NCBI RefSeq assembly: GCF_000205165.1
Contig: NZ_GL883870.1
Location: 27,823-91,822 of the forward strand
Origin: Paraprevotella xylaniphila YIT 11841
Lineage (GTDB): Bacteria; Bacteroidota; Bacteroidia; Bacteroidales; Bacteroidaceae
Length of the DNA stretch: 64,000 nucleotides
Reading direction: 5' to 3'
Shown: one piece after another, positions 16,056 through 24,948 of the stretch
How the letters are laid out: each line of letters opens with the position of its first letter
Numbering within the stretch: position 1 is the first letter of the stretch
Translations under genes and position numbers: made by a program
Notes under the pieces: model-generated
Databases searched by the model: none
What the model was told of the DNA's origin: nothing
Seen by the model: only the letters and a program-made list of their open reading frames with translations

Positions 16056-17002
16056 TAGGCAAGCTAAAGAAGGGCAGCTCATTTGGTGGTTGCATCCGCT
16101 ATGTTACAGGCAAGGACGAGGCGAAAATCCTTGCATCCGATGGAGTGTTACTCGGCACGAATGCCGAGATAGTACAAAGTTTTGAGCTGCAAAGACAGCT
16201 AAATCCAAGGATTAAGAAGCCTGTGGGACACATTGCACTCAGTTTCAAGCCCGATGACAAGCCACGTTTGACGGATGATTTCATGGCTAAGATAGCCCTT
16301 GAATACATGCAAATGATGGGTATCAACGATACCCAATTCATTATCGTAAGGCATCACAACACGGACAATCCACATTGTCATATCGTGTATAACCGCATCA
16401 ACAATGAAGGCAAACTCATATCAGACGCCCACGATTACAGGCGTAATGAGCAAGTGACCAAGGCTCTAAAATCCAAGTATGGATTGACTTACGGAACGGA
16501 CAAGAGCAAGACTAACACTCGCAAATTGCGCAATGCAGAGCGTGCCAAATACGAGGTTCACAATGCCGTCAAGGAGGCCTTGAAAGGTGCTGATAGTTGG
16601 CAGAAGTTCAAGAATGAACTTGCAAAACGAGGTGTTCACTTAGAGTTTGTCTATAAGGATAAGGAGCGAACCAAGGTTCAAGGCATCCGTTTCTGTAAGG
16701 ACGGATATTGTTTCAAGGGTACGCAGATTAGCCGTGACTATAGCTTTGGCAAACTGAATGCGAAATTAGAGGGAACGGAGAACCTTTTATCAGCAAGAGC
16801 CAAATCTGCTCAGCAATATGAGCAGGGTTGTCACAAGAATGAGCAGATGCCATTCATGTCGGAGAGCAGTCAGGATCCTTGGGACGGTATTTCTTCCATA
16901 GGACTCTTTGCTCCTGCCAATGCACAGACCTTTGAGCAATTCCCAGAGGATGAATCATCCAAGAAAAAAAAGAAGAAACGCAGAAGAGGCTTTAGCCTTT
17001 GA
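16052..17002 (+). CDS. MobA/BmgA-type relaxase
   Basis: A 316-residue relaxase. The HUH metal motif is clear (RHHNTDNPHCHIVYNRI, about residues 102-118), preceded by GHIALSFKPDD. The catalytic Tyr is probably in the first 30 residues (IRYVTG). The C-terminus ends in a lysine/arginine run (KKKKKKRRRG). It nicks oriT and leads single-strand transfer when a helper conjugation machine is present. Shorter than plasmid MobA proteins, typical for Bacteroides mobilizable transposons. A homologue is at 43246-44145. Confidence 0.85.
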   Translation: MIGKLKKGSSFGGCIRYVTGKDEAKILASDGVLLGTNAEIVQSFELQRQLNPRIKKPVGHIALSFKPDDKPRLTDDFMAKIALEYMQMMGINDTQFIIVRHHNTDNPHCHIVYNRINNEGKLISDAHDYRRNEQVTKALKSKYGLTYGTDKSKTNTRKLRNAERAKYEVHNAVKEALKGADSWQKFKNELAKRGVHLEFVYKDKERTKVQGIRFCKDGYCFKGTQISRDYSFGKLNAKLEGTENLLSARAKSAQQYEQGCHKNEQMPFMSESSQDPWDGISSIGLFAPANAQTFEQFPEDESSKKKKKKRRRGFSL

Positions 17003-17790
17003 TGCAAGTCATAAACTTAAAATTAGAATCGAACATGAAAGAAGAAATGTTAGAAGCCATCTACGGCACAGTTGAGAGATTGGAGCAAAAAGTCGATGAA
17101 CTTTCTGCCTCACCAAAGAATACAGAGGCGGAAAGCACTCCGGTCTCTGTAAGTGTTGATACAAGCAAACTTGAAAAAGCTATTCTTGCTATGGCTGTAA
17201 AAGAAGGGGAAGCTATTGACAAATTGGTAAGATTAAGAGAGGCTATCTGTATCTTTACCGACCTTACCAAGAAAGAAGCAAGCAAAGATGAACAGCGAAG
17301 CAAACTCTTGTTTGATACCATTAATCAGGTGAAACAAGAGCTGAATGCCACATCAAAAAATGTGCAGGACAAACTTCACGCAATGGATAACACACCTCTG
17401 AAGAAAGTAGTGACTCATCGCTTCGAGCCAACTTCAAAGTATGTTCTTCTTTTCATTGGAGGCTTGGCTCTATCTCTTGTCATCTCCATTTGGGGCAACC
17501 TAGCCCAATGGCGAGAGTATCAAGCTTGGGAGGTAGCAGACTTGAAATATCGGGCATTGAAGATGGTTCTTCCATCTGACGACCCAAATGTTCGATACAT
17601 CGAAAAGCATTTTTCTGTTTGCCGAGATGAGAGAGTTATAGATGATGTAAGAAATTGTGTTGCTGCCTACGAGGATTCTATTCGCCATCATCATGAAATG
17701 GTTGAAATGGCTACTTATAAAGATAGTATAGCCAATAAGCTTTTGCAAGAATCAAATCGCATAAAACGTGCTATGAAAAGCTCAAAATAA
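17002..17790 (+). CDS. MobD-like membrane protein with coiled coil
   Basis: A 262-residue protein starting one base into the relaxase stop (TGATG); an internal ATG at 17035 is an alternative start. The first 140 residues are coiled-coil-like (TVERLEQKVDELSAS), then one membrane segment at about 148-170 (VLLFIGGLALSLVISIW) and a helical tail. The gene at 42599-43246 holds the same position and topology after the relaxase of the other element. Probably an accessory transfer protein; function unknown. Confidence 0.6.
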   Translation: MQVINLKLESNMKEEMLEAIYGTVERLEQKVDELSASPKNTEAESTPVSVSVDTSKLEKAILAMAVKEGEAIDKLVRLREAICIFTDLTKKEASKDEQRSKLLFDTINQVKQELNATSKNVQDKLHAMDNTPLKKVVTHRFEPTSKYVLLFIGGLALSLVISIWGNLAQWREYQAWEVADLKYRALKMVLPSDDPNVRYIEKHFSVCRDERVIDDVRNCVAAYEDSIRHHHEMVEMATYKDSIANKLLQESNRIKRAMKSSK

Positions 17791-17810
17791 AGTTTCTGGA
17801 AACTAACTAA

Positions 17811-17861
17811 ACTAAATGAGAGGGAAATAAACTTAATACATTCCCCTCTCATTTATTTAGT
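17811..17861 (+). terminator. Terminator of the mob operon
   Basis: ACTAAA-TGAGAGGGA (17811-17825) pairs with TCCCCTCTCATTTATTTAGT (17842-17861), just after the MobD-like gene. Confidence 0.65.
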
Positions 17862-18083
17862 GTAATTTTGGAATATAATCTTTATCCCTTTATAATAAGG
17901 ACATTGGGAGGATTGTCCGATTTTGAGGTAACGAATTGCCAACCGTTCTTGTTGCTGCATTCTGCTTTGATATGCTTTCTTGGCATCTCGTCTATGCTAC
18001 AAAACGTTCTGAAATTTGCTGTGCTTTCACTAACGAGTGCGATTGTAACTGAATCAATATAGCAGAAATACGGTCTATTCTAT

Positions 18084-18710
18084 TCATTTTGCATCTTTAA
18101 TTTGAATATTTGAATCTTCAATAATAACAGCTTGTTTATTACTTATAGGAATAAGCTGCAACTTCTCATTATATAGTTGAACTATCTTTTCACCTTTTTT
18201 CTTGAATGGAAAATTTCCATAATGGGGAATCGTATAAAAATCGACCAAATCTAAAGAAGTACAGTCTTTCAATTCAGGAGCCTTTTCTATTGGATCAAAA
18301 TTCACACTTCTCATATATTCTGCATCGGGAGAGGCTATTATTGCTCCGGCAGATTCCCCAATATACAGTTTACCCAATTTCACTTGTTTAGATATAATTT
18401 TATCAACACCTTTTCTTTTTAACTCTTGCAAAAGGAAAAATGTATTTCCACCTGTTATGTAGATATAATCGCATTTATGTAATATAGAAGATATTTCCTC
18501 TTTGGGCAGTTGGGTAATCTCGACTTCTTCAACAATCATTCCTGCTTCTTCTAAAGCCTTTTTCCCCTTTTTTACATAGAATCGTATTGGTTCTGTAAGG
18601 CTTGCAGTTGGTATAAAAGCTATAATTTTCCCTTGCAAATCTTCTTTGGCACAATCGACAAATAGATTAGCAACATCAGCAAATGATGAGCATAAAAATA
18701 ATCTTTTCAT
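18084..18710 (-). CDS. Peptidase E-like (S51) protein, cargo
   Basis: A 208-residue protein of the class-I glutamine-amidotransferase-like fold used by alpha-aspartyl dipeptidases. The nucleophile elbow GESAGA (Ser about 119) and the YITGGNTFFLLQ motif are both present, with IPHYGNF near the C-terminus as the likely His region. It would hydrolyse Asp-X dipeptides or a related substrate. Monocistronic and opposite to the mob operon, so it is element cargo. AT-richer than the host genes around the element. Confidence 0.75.
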   Translation of the reverse strand: MKRLFLCSSFADVANLFVDCAKEDLQGKIIAFIPTASLTEPIRFYVKKGKKALEEAGMIVEEVEITQLPKEEISSILHKCDYIYITGGNTFFLLQELKRKGVDKIISKQVKLGKLYIGESAGAIIASPDAEYMRSVNFDPIEKAPELKDCTSLDLVDFYTIPHYGNFPFKKKGEKIVQLYNEKLQLIPISNKQAVIIEDSNIQIKDAK

Positions 18711-18743
18711 ATTCTATAATATTAAGTTTAATACTTTTTGATA

Positions 18744-18751
18744 CAAAGATA
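18744..18751 (-). promoter_or_regulatory. -7 box of the peptidase E-like gene
   Basis: Minus strand TATCTTTG, 34 bp before the start at 18710. A further TACCTTTG on the minus strand near 18949-18956 may be a second start. Confidence 0.5.
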
Positions 18752-18987
18752 GCGTCTTCTATGACAGCCCTATGTCAGTAAGTCTAAATATTGAAGAGTT
18801 TTTTCATCGAAAGTACTTATTTTTTATAAGTAAATGAGAATGAGATAAGTTTTTATCTCATAAAAAGAAGAGGTTACGAATTAGAAATATACAGAATGTA
18901 GCATCCTGCTGTGATTTGCATAACCATTCAAAGAACTCTTTCGGTTGCAAAGGTACGATATTTAATCGGGGATAAAGAATGTTTTAA

Positions 18988-19248
18988 GATTTTTTTGAGT
19001 ATTTGCATCTTTTCGATGAGCCAAGGACAGCTCATGTTTCTTTCGAGGGCAACGACAATGCATCTTATAACTGCAACATCATAAGCCATAATGCCAAACT
19101 CATACATAGGGAAGATGGCAACTATTTTATGGCTACAGCCACTGTGAGCACACAGGGACAAAATACCCCAATATTGCAACAGTACATGAAAGTCGATGTC
19201 AGAATCATCGTCAGCAATAAAACGTTATGGCAACAGGTATTCGGATAA
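18988..19248 (+). pseudogene. 3' remnant of an unidentified gene, possibly HlyD-like
   Basis: An open frame of about 86 codons without a good start, cut off upstream by a stop at 18985. The residues (RTAHVSFEGNDNASYNCNI, then TPILQQYMKVDVRIIVSNK and a short end) look like the last beta domain of a HlyD-type membrane fusion protein. A perfect terminator overlaps its stop, as for a genuine gene end. The missing front suggests a fossil carried by element 1. Assignment tentative. Confidence 0.35.
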
Positions 19249-19266
19249 ACTATATCCGAATACCTG
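19234..19266 (+). terminator. Perfect 14-bp stem terminator
   Basis: CAGGTATTCGGATA (19234-19247) pairs with TATCCGAATACCTG (19253-19266), followed by a T-rich run. Confidence 0.85.
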
Positions 19267-19353
19267 CTGTTTGTTTTTGGATGCATATTGTGTCGGTAAG
19301 CATCAGATTTTACGCAAAAGTTCTAATTTCCATAAAATTCCTCTTGTAAATCA

Positions 19354-19383
19354 TTGGATATTTAGAAAAATATCGTATCTTTG
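19354..19383 (+). promoter_or_regulatory. Outward-facing promoter at the right end of element 1
   Basis: TTG at 19354-19356, exactly 19 bp, then TATCTTTG at 19376-19383: a textbook Bacteroides promoter pointing out of the element into the R2 body. A small hairpin (GAAACGAGC / GCTCGTTTC) lies downstream at about 19422-19447. Confidence 0.65.
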
Positions 19384-19606
19384 TCCCCGAATTAAGGCGT
19401 TCTTTGCATATTGCAAAATACAGAAACGAGCAGAAGGTCGCTCGTTTCCATATTGTTACCTATATAATATAGGCAAACGCCCAACTTCTTGATTTTCAAT
19501 CAAAGTCCAATTTAGAGCGAGTTACATTATTAACCTAATCGCATCATCGGCTGCCATCTTAATCCTGACTGCAATCATAGGGGCATGCATCAGCCTACAC
19601 CACTGT

Positions 19607-20122
19607 ATGGAATGGGAAACCTACTGCGACGATGGCACCCTACCTTTATTGGCCATAAGGCACACGCAAAACATGATATTCCACGCCTATTACTGGATGG
19701 GCATTGCTTTCGTATGTTTATGCCTGATGACAGCCATGATGGTATGGTACTTCCGCCAACAACAAAAACGCCATCCGGAATTGGTCGATTTGATGGCAGA
19801 CACGTCGGAATGCGAACTCCACAAGATACAAGTGAACATCTATACCAACGAAATCATCATAGACGGCATAGCCTACCCAAGCCGCTGCCAAGTGGTGTCC
19901 CTGTTGGACTACCTGATGAAACAGCCCACGCACGAAATCTCATTCACGGAACTCAATACCGTATTCAATGAGAATTTCTTTGACGGTTCGCCTGCTTCCA
20001 AACGGAGAATCAGCAACCTCAAATATGAAGTCAACGACTTGTTGAAAAGCGGAGGATTTGAAATGACCAAAGTTTCTGCCGACAGGTTTGCCTTGACCCC
20101 TATCAACCAAAGAGCATCCTGA
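19607..20122 (+). CDS. Regulator R2 body, separated from its start by element 1
   Basis: A 171-residue frame from the first ATG. The same frame is open back to 19493 and aligns with R1 through its first membrane segment (INLIASSAAILILTAIIGAC), so the gene was cut near codon 5 and its ATG is at 10470. If translated from 19607 it would lack TM1 but keep TM2 (YYWMGIAFVCLCL) and the winged-helix DNA-binding domain (QVVSLLDYLMKQP, DGSPASKRRISNLKYEVNDLL). R2 presumably governed the MG2-type gene at 7558-10263. Present activity depends on read-through or the promoter at 19354-19383. Confidence 0.7.
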   Translation: MEWETYCDDGTLPLLAIRHTQNMIFHAYYWMGIAFVCLCLMTAMMVWYFRQQQKRHPELVDLMADTSECELHKIQVNIYTNEIIIDGIAYPSRCQVVSLLDYLMKQPTHEISFTELNTVFNENFFDGSPASKRRISNLKYEVNDLLKSGGFEMTKVSADRFALTPINQRAS

Positions 20123-20150
20123 CATTGACAAAAAGTAAAACCGACCTCCA

Positions 20151-20206
20151 CGAGACTCGCGTATTTCCGCCCCCTCACGGAAGTACCCGGAAATACGCGA
20201 GTCTCG
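20151..20206. repeat. Perfect 19-bp inverted repeat downstream of R2
   Basis: CGAGACTCGCGTATTTCCG (20151-20169) and its exact reverse complement (20188-20206) with an 18-nt loop. Not followed by a T run, so not a simple terminator. Possibly an extragenic palindromic repeat. Confidence 0.7.
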
Positions 20207-20629
20207 CAGGGAGACGGAAAGACAATCTGACAGCCCTTGGGGATTTCCCGTGACATCCTGCACGCAGGAAAACAAATTGGAACGCAGAAGGGCGGGACAA
20301 AGGAAAAAAACCGAGGAGACGGACATGCCATTTTGACATCCGGCTTTTACAAACCAAAACACTCCAAATAGAATAAAACCACGCCTGAAAAGCATTTCCT
20401 TATCCCGTTTTCAGGTGCTTTCCGTCGCCATGCGCGGACATTCCCTCAACAACATGCGGAGAAAAAAAATGTTTTCTCAGCCGAACGAAAAACCATTCGG
20501 CTGAGACTGATTCTTAAAAATCCCCAACATAGTAAAAAAACAAGCCTGAAATGCTAAAAAATGTACCCCAAAGCACCTTGCGCCCCCTCTAAAACCTGCC
20601 GGTTTTCAGGGCATGCCTTAATCAAAAAA

Positions 20630-20664
20630 CGTGGTTTTACTGTCAAAAAGACAGCAAAACCACG
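20630..20664 (-). terminator. Terminator of rmuC
   Basis: A 15-bp stem (CGTGGTTTTACTGTC / GACAGCAAAACCACG, one mismatch) with a 5-nt loop; the minus strand runs into TTTTTT. Confidence 0.8.
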
Positions 20665-20698
20665 AAATATCGTCCATTCATGAAAGTTACCGACACGT

Positions 20699-22144
20699 TT
20701 ACCCTTGGAGTCCGGCAGGCGCTTCCGCCGTCCCTTCCACTCCGCGCAACGGTTCGTTCTCTTCGGGAATCACCTTCTTGGCACTGGCCTTGGCGCCCAA
20801 CTTGATAAGCTTGTTGGCCGCCCCCACCACGCTCAACCGCCCGTCCTTCAGCTTGTCGGCGGCCTTGGAAAAGGAGGACGAAGCATCTTGCAACTTCTGT
20901 CCCACAGTCTCGAAATGGCCGATAAAGTCGGCCACGCGGTCGAGCAGCATCCGGGCCGTATCATAGATGGCCTCCTGGTTCTGCGCCTGTTGCATTTGGG
21001 TCCACGCAATCTGGATGATGCGGAGTGCCGCCGTGAGGTTCTGCTCGCCGGTGATGAACACCCCTTTGGAAAAAGCCTCACGCCACAACTCCGGTGCTTC
21101 GGCCAACGCCAACTGGAGTGCCCCTTCGTTGGGCACGAACATGATGACGTAATTCAAAGCCTGACGCGGCAACTTGATGTACGCGCTGTAATCCTTGCGG
21201 GCCAATTCGGCCACATGCTGCCGCACGCTACGGACATGCCGCTGCAGGGCTTCGGCACGCGCCTCATCGGTCTCGGCGTTCTGGTAGTCCACGAAAGCCG
21301 TAAGCGACACCTTGGAGTCGATCACCGCATCTTTCCCGTCGGGGTAATGCAGGATGGTGTCGGGAATCATCCGCTTCCCGGACTCTTCGTTCAAGATGGC
21401 CTTGCCGGTGCGGTCGCGCAGGGTTACCTGCTTCTCGTAATGTATGCCTTCTTTCAGCCCTTGGCTTTCGAGCAATTCGTCCAGAATCAACTCGCCCCAA
21501 TTCCCCTGCACCTTGTTCTCGTTGCGCAACGCCGAAGCCAGCTTGTCGGCCTCAGCCCCGATTTCACGCGTACGCCTCATCACTTCCTCGATGGCTTTCT
21601 CCAGCGAAGCCGTATTCTTGTTATGCGTGTCGCGGCTGTTGTCCATGGCCGTACGCATTTCCCGGATGGTCTCTTTCAACGGGTCTATGATAGCCGTCAT
21701 CTGCACCGTGTTCTGCTGCGAAAGCTCACGGGTGCGCTGTCCCAATATTTCACGGGTAGCGTTCTGCAACTGCTCTTGCATGAGATTCAGTTGTTCCTTG
21801 AAACGGCGGTTGCGCTCTTCGGCCTCGCGCACCATCTGTTCGCGCACCAACACCAATTCCTTTTCCACCGTCTGCTTGTCGGCAGCCAACCCTTTGTTCT
21901 CGCGATTCAACGTCTCGCACCGTTCTTGCAACTCGGCCAAACGGTTCTCCATGCGCCCCTCGCGCTCCTTGAAATCCTGCGACTGCCGTCCTGCCAGTTC
22001 TTCCATGTCGAGACGACGTTTTTCCATCTCTTCCTCACGGGCCTGCAGCAGGGTCTGCAGGGAAGACACACGCGCCTTCGTCCACAAAAAAACAACACCG
22101 GCACCACATACCAAACCGGTGAAAAGCCATAAAAGTCCTGTCAT
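20699..22144 (-). CDS. rmuC: DNA recombination protein RmuC
   Basis: A 481-residue protein from the ATG at 22144: an N-terminal membrane anchor (LLWLFTGLVCGAGVVFLW), a long coiled coil (about 30-190), then the RmuC domain (VQGNWGELILDELLESQGL, IPDTILHYPDGKDAVIDSK, YVIMFVPNEGALQLAL). RmuC is a predicted nuclease-fold protein that limits inversions at short inverted repeats in E. coli. I discard the longer frame reaching 22753 because its first 200 residues are antisense to the acetyltransferase gene and the anchor fits the family start. Confidence 0.9.
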   Translation of the reverse strand: MTGLLWLFTGLVCGAGVVFLWTKARVSSLQTLLQAREEEMEKRRLDMEELAGRQSQDFKEREGRMENRLAELQERCETLNRENKGLAADKQTVEKELVLVREQMVREAEERNRRFKEQLNLMQEQLQNATREILGQRTRELSQQNTVQMTAIIDPLKETIREMRTAMDNSRDTHNKNTASLEKAIEEVMRRTREIGAEADKLASALRNENKVQGNWGELILDELLESQGLKEGIHYEKQVTLRDRTGKAILNEESGKRMIPDTILHYPDGKDAVIDSKVSLTAFVDYQNAETDEARAEALQRHVRSVRQHVAELARKDYSAYIKLPRQALNYVIMFVPNEGALQLALAEAPELWREAFSKGVFITGEQNLTAALRIIQIAWTQMQQAQNQEAIYDTARMLLDRVADFIGHFETVGQKLQDASSSFSKAADKLKDGRLSVVGAANKLIKLGAKASAKKVIPEENEPLRGVEGTAEAPAGLQG

Positions 22145-22211
22145 TTCTTCTTTTTCCTTACGTTTTACAACAAAATTACATTTTTTAATGGATAAAGCAA
22201 AACGAACTTTG

Positions 22212-22219
22212 TATTTTTG
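22212..22219 (+). promoter_or_regulatory. -7 box of the acetyltransferase gene
   Basis: TATTTTTG, 27 bp before the ATG at 22247, in the divergent gap with rmuC. Confidence 0.55.
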
Positions 22220-22246
22220 CAGGACTAATCCAAAAAACAAACAGAA

Positions 22247-22810
22247 ATGGAACTCATACCTGTAAAAACGACAGACCCGTATTATGCTGAAGCCGAACGG
22301 CTCATGACGGACGCTTTCCCGCCCGAAGAACGCCGTCCACTGGAGCGGCAACGCCAATACACCGACCACAACCCACTTTTCCACCCTCAAGTCGTTGTGG
22401 AAAACGGGACGTTTGCCGGACTGTTCAACTATTGGACCTTGGACGGGTTCCTTTATGGGGAACACTTGGCCACCTGCCCCCACTTGCGCGGCGGCGGACT
22501 GGGACGGCGCATCCTCGATGCCTTCATCCGGCAAGCCGGACAACCTATCGTGCTGGAAGTGGAGCCGCCCACAACCGACATTGCCGCACGGCGCATCGGC
22601 TTCTACCGCCGCTGCGGTTTCCGCCTGTGGGAACATCGTACTTATATGCAGCCTCCTTACGCCGCCGACCTCTCGCCGCTCCCCCTGCTCCTTATGGTGC
22701 ACGGCGATTTGGACGAAGAGAAAGACTTTGAACGCATCTGCCACGAAATCCATACGAAAGTGTACGGATGGCAGGGAGGCAAGTTGGAACCCGAATCACC
22801 CTACAAATAA
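22247..22810 (+). CDS. GNAT-family N-acetyltransferase
   Basis: A 187-residue protein with the GNAT acetyl-CoA loop LRGGGLGRRILDAF (about residues 81-94), the beta4 strand before it (LYGEHLATCPH) and the later IGFYRRCGFRLWEH motif (about 116-130). It transfers an acetyl group from acetyl-CoA to an amine on an unidentified small molecule or protein. Single gene with its own promoter and terminator. Confidence 0.8.
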   Translation: MELIPVKTTDPYYAEAERLMTDAFPPEERRPLERQRQYTDHNPLFHPQVVVENGTFAGLFNYWTLDGFLYGEHLATCPHLRGGGLGRRILDAFIRQAGQPIVLEVEPPTTDIAARRIGFYRRCGFRLWEHRTYMQPPYAADLSPLPLLLMVHGDLDEEKDFERICHEIHTKVYGWQGGKLEPESPYK

Positions 22811-22845
22811 ATCCGGTGCGGCGGAAAGCTTTCGCCGCACCGGAT
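22811..22845. terminator. Bidirectional terminator
   Basis: A near-perfect palindrome (ATCCGGTGCGGCGGAAAG / CTTTCGCCGCACCGGAT) between the convergent acetyltransferase and GH125 genes. Confidence 0.8.
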
Positions 22846-22873
22846 TTCCTTGCCGGCATCCCGTATTCCCGGG

Positions 22874-24325
22874 TCAATCCGTCTCGATACTGTTCAACAA
22901 GTCTGCCTTCCCCTCGTTAATCAGTTTCAATATCAATTCGCCGAACAACGTGTTTTGCCAAGCAAACCATGCACGGGTAAAGTTCTTCGGGTCGTTCTTA
23001 TGGAAAGACTCGTGCATGAATCCCGTACCGGCATCCGTATTCACCAACATTTCCACACAGGCTTTGATTTCCTTGTCGTCACGGCTCGTAAAAGCCTTCA
23101 TCATGATGCTCATCGGCCAAATCATATCGTAACCGACATGCGGCCCGCCGATGCCTTCGCCCGCCGTCCCTTTAAAGAAATAAGGATTGTCCTCGCTCCA
23201 TATCAGCTTGCGGGTATTCTGATACACCGGGTCGTCCACTGGCACGTCACCCAGATAAGGCATGGCCAACAGGCTGGGCACATTGGCATCGTCCATGAGC
23301 AAACGGTTGCCAAAACCGTCCACCTCGAAAGCATACACCTTTCCGTAACGGGGATGATCGTATACGGCGTATTTCTTCAAGGCGGCCTCCACTTCATCCG
23401 CCAATTCACGGCATTCTTTGGCCAACGTCTTTTCATGGTTCACCTCGGTCAATATCTCGGCAGCCTTACGCAAGGAAGTCACGGCAAAGAAATTGGAAGG
23501 CACCAGAAACTGAAACGTGGTGGCATCGTCGGAGGGTCGGAAAGCCGAGGCTATCACCCCCACAGGCTTCACCGGATTGCCCCATCCGTTATTGGTCATG
23601 GTGTCGAGCGCACGCTCCGTCTTGCGTTGGAAATGATAGGGGCCGTTCCCATCCTTACGCTGCTGTTCCCGGAACGTCTGTAGAATGTAGGCCACGGCTT
23701 GCAGCCACTCGTCGGAGAAGACACTGGCATCTCCCGTCACCTTCCAATAATGGTAGGCCAGACGAATGGGATAACACAGCGAGTCGATTTCCCATTTCCG
23801 CTCATACACTTCGGGCTTCATATCCGTCATGTCGGACGCCCAATAGCTTCCCGTCGCCTCCTTATTGAAGGCATTGGCGTATGGGTCGATATTGATACAC
23901 CGGAACTGACGGCGAATCACTCCGGCCAACATTTTCTTCAGTTCAGGATCCTCATTGGCCAACTGTACGTAGGGCCACACCTGCGCACCGGAATCCCGCA
24001 ACCACATGGCATGTATATCACCCGTGTACACGAAGGTGTCGTCCGCCCCGTCGAAGTGGACGGTCGTATCCAACGTATTCGGGAAACAATTCTCAAACAT
24101 CCATGCCAATTTCGTATTCGTCAACAGTTTCTTGGCACGTTGTATCTGTTCCTCCACAGCCTTGGACGTGAACAAACGTTTTTCAGGACGATGGCTCTTC
24201 CACGCGCTAACTTGGGTATTGTCCCGTTCGGCCACATACTCCTGCACTACGGCCGCCCGGGTCTCCACCGTCATTCCGGCAACCCCCACGGCGACTCCTA
24301 CAATTTTAATAAGATTTAAGTTCAT
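22874..24325 (-). CDS. GH125 exo-alpha-1,6-mannosidase
   Basis: A 483-residue protein with a signal-like N-terminus (VGVAVGVAGMTVETRAA) and the metal-independent (alpha/alpha)6 barrel of family GH125. Diagnostic stretches: GDIHAMWLRDSGAQVWPY, YWASDMTDMKPEVYERKWEID, IASAFRPSDDATTF and MDDANVPSLLAMPYLG. The family removes non-reducing alpha-1,6-mannose from N-glycans or related glycans, so the cell probably forages host or yeast mannans in the periplasm. No SusC/SusD pair is in this window. Confidence 0.88.
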   Translation of the reverse strand: MNLNLIKIVGVAVGVAGMTVETRAAVVQEYVAERDNTQVSAWKSHRPEKRLFTSKAVEEQIQRAKKLLTNTKLAWMFENCFPNTLDTTVHFDGADDTFVYTGDIHAMWLRDSGAQVWPYVQLANEDPELKKMLAGVIRRQFRCINIDPYANAFNKEATGSYWASDMTDMKPEVYERKWEIDSLCYPIRLAYHYWKVTGDASVFSDEWLQAVAYILQTFREQQRKDGNGPYHFQRKTERALDTMTNNGWGNPVKPVGVIASAFRPSDDATTFQFLVPSNFFAVTSLRKAAEILTEVNHEKTLAKECRELADEVEAALKKYAVYDHPRYGKVYAFEVDGFGNRLLMDDANVPSLLAMPYLGDVPVDDPVYQNTRKLIWSEDNPYFFKGTAGEGIGGPHVGYDMIWPMSIMMKAFTSRDDKEIKACVEMLVNTDAGTGFMHESFHKNDPKNFTRAWFAWQNTLFGELILKLINEGKADLLNSIETD

Positions 24326-24356
24326 AACATTTATTGTGAATTAGTATTAAGTTGGG

Positions 24357-24947
24357 TTATCTTATAAAATAGATTTCCACCGTATGAAAACCCAAAGCAC
24401 GGAACAAGGCCGTGAACTGATTGCGTGCATTGGCCTCTGCCCTACGCATATTTGATGGTGTCAGGCATTGGCGCAACATCTTCACGTAGGCACGGTCGTA
24501 CAAATCTCGACGCACGTCATTCGACCACTTCCCACTCTCATAAAAAACCTTCGTACGGGCTTCGTCGATAAAATCCTTGTCCAACAAATGCACGGCCGGC
24601 AAACGGAGAGTCACGGTATCACCATGTGCCTGCGCCCATTCCCCGGTCACCCGGTTCATGTCGATGCCGATGCGGGGGACTCCGGTGTACACAGCCACCA
24701 AGCGGTCGTCGGTAAAAAATCCTTCGCGTAACGTATCGGCCACGACTTCAGACTGGACCGACAAGAATTCCCATTGCCCGATTTGTTCGATACGACGTAT
24801 CTCCTGAGAGGTCAGCTCGATACGGTCATCAAAACCGGCTTCCACCGATATGCCTCCTTTACGGTTCCATTTTACCAACAACCCGATAAAGACTGCCAAT
24901 ACGACGGCCACGACCAACCACTTCAGTGCACTCAACCATTTTCCCAT
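24357..24947 (-). CDS. DUF4230-domain membrane protein
   Basis: A 196-residue protein with an N-terminal membrane segment (VVAVVLAVFIGLLVKW) followed by a DUF4230 domain (GQWEFLSVQSEVVADTL, LVAVYTGVPRIGIDM, LPAVHLLDKDFIDE). The family is widespread and of unknown function. It begins 1 nt after its paralogue ends, forming a two-gene unit. Confidence 0.75.
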   Translation of the reverse strand: MGKWLSALKWLVVAVVLAVFIGLLVKWNRKGGISVEAGFDDRIELTSQEIRRIEQIGQWEFLSVQSEVVADTLREGFFTDDRLVAVYTGVPRIGIDMNRVTGEWAQAHGDTVTLRLPAVHLLDKDFIDEARTKVFYESGKWSNDVRRDLYDRAYVKMLRQCLTPSNMRRAEANARNQFTALFRALGFHTVEIYFIR

Positions 24948-24948
24948 T

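Larger units (their letters stand above)
10481..19514 (+). mobile_element. Mobilizable element 1, about 9.0 kb, bounded by AATTTA
   Basis: AATTTA is present at both junctions (10481-10486 and 19509-19514), with the two halves of the R2 gene outside. Inside, in order: two tyrosine recombinases, RhuM-like gene, two HTH genes in reverse, DUF3408, MobC-like, relaxase, MobD-like, a peptidase E-like cargo gene, a gene remnant and an outward promoter. There are no transfer (tra) genes, so it should need a helper conjugative element. The integrase promoter region is homologous to the left end of element 2 at 47.9-48.08 kb. Confidence 0.75.
20123..20698. other. Intergenic region after R2
   Basis: No coding frame with recognisable content. 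It holds the 19-bp palindrome at 20151-20206 and the rmuC terminator at 20630-20664. Confidence 0.6.

Noticed and set aside
17868-18062. A 64-codon frame after the mob terminator
   Set aside because: No start context, no motif, and AT-rich random-looking content.
18948-18957. GTACCTTTGC on the minus strand as a CTnDOT-type attachment core
   Set aside because: It matches GTAnnTTTGC, but this is also the promoter -7 pattern; no partner in direct orientation was found, and R2 gives a better junction.
20705-22132. A 475-codon open frame antisense to rmuC
   Set aside because: Composition shadow of rmuC; residues show no domain while the minus strand is a clear RmuC.
22145-22753. N-terminal extension of rmuC to 22753
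   Set aside because: It would be antisense to the whole acetyltransferase gene and would place 200 foreign residues before the normal membrane anchor.
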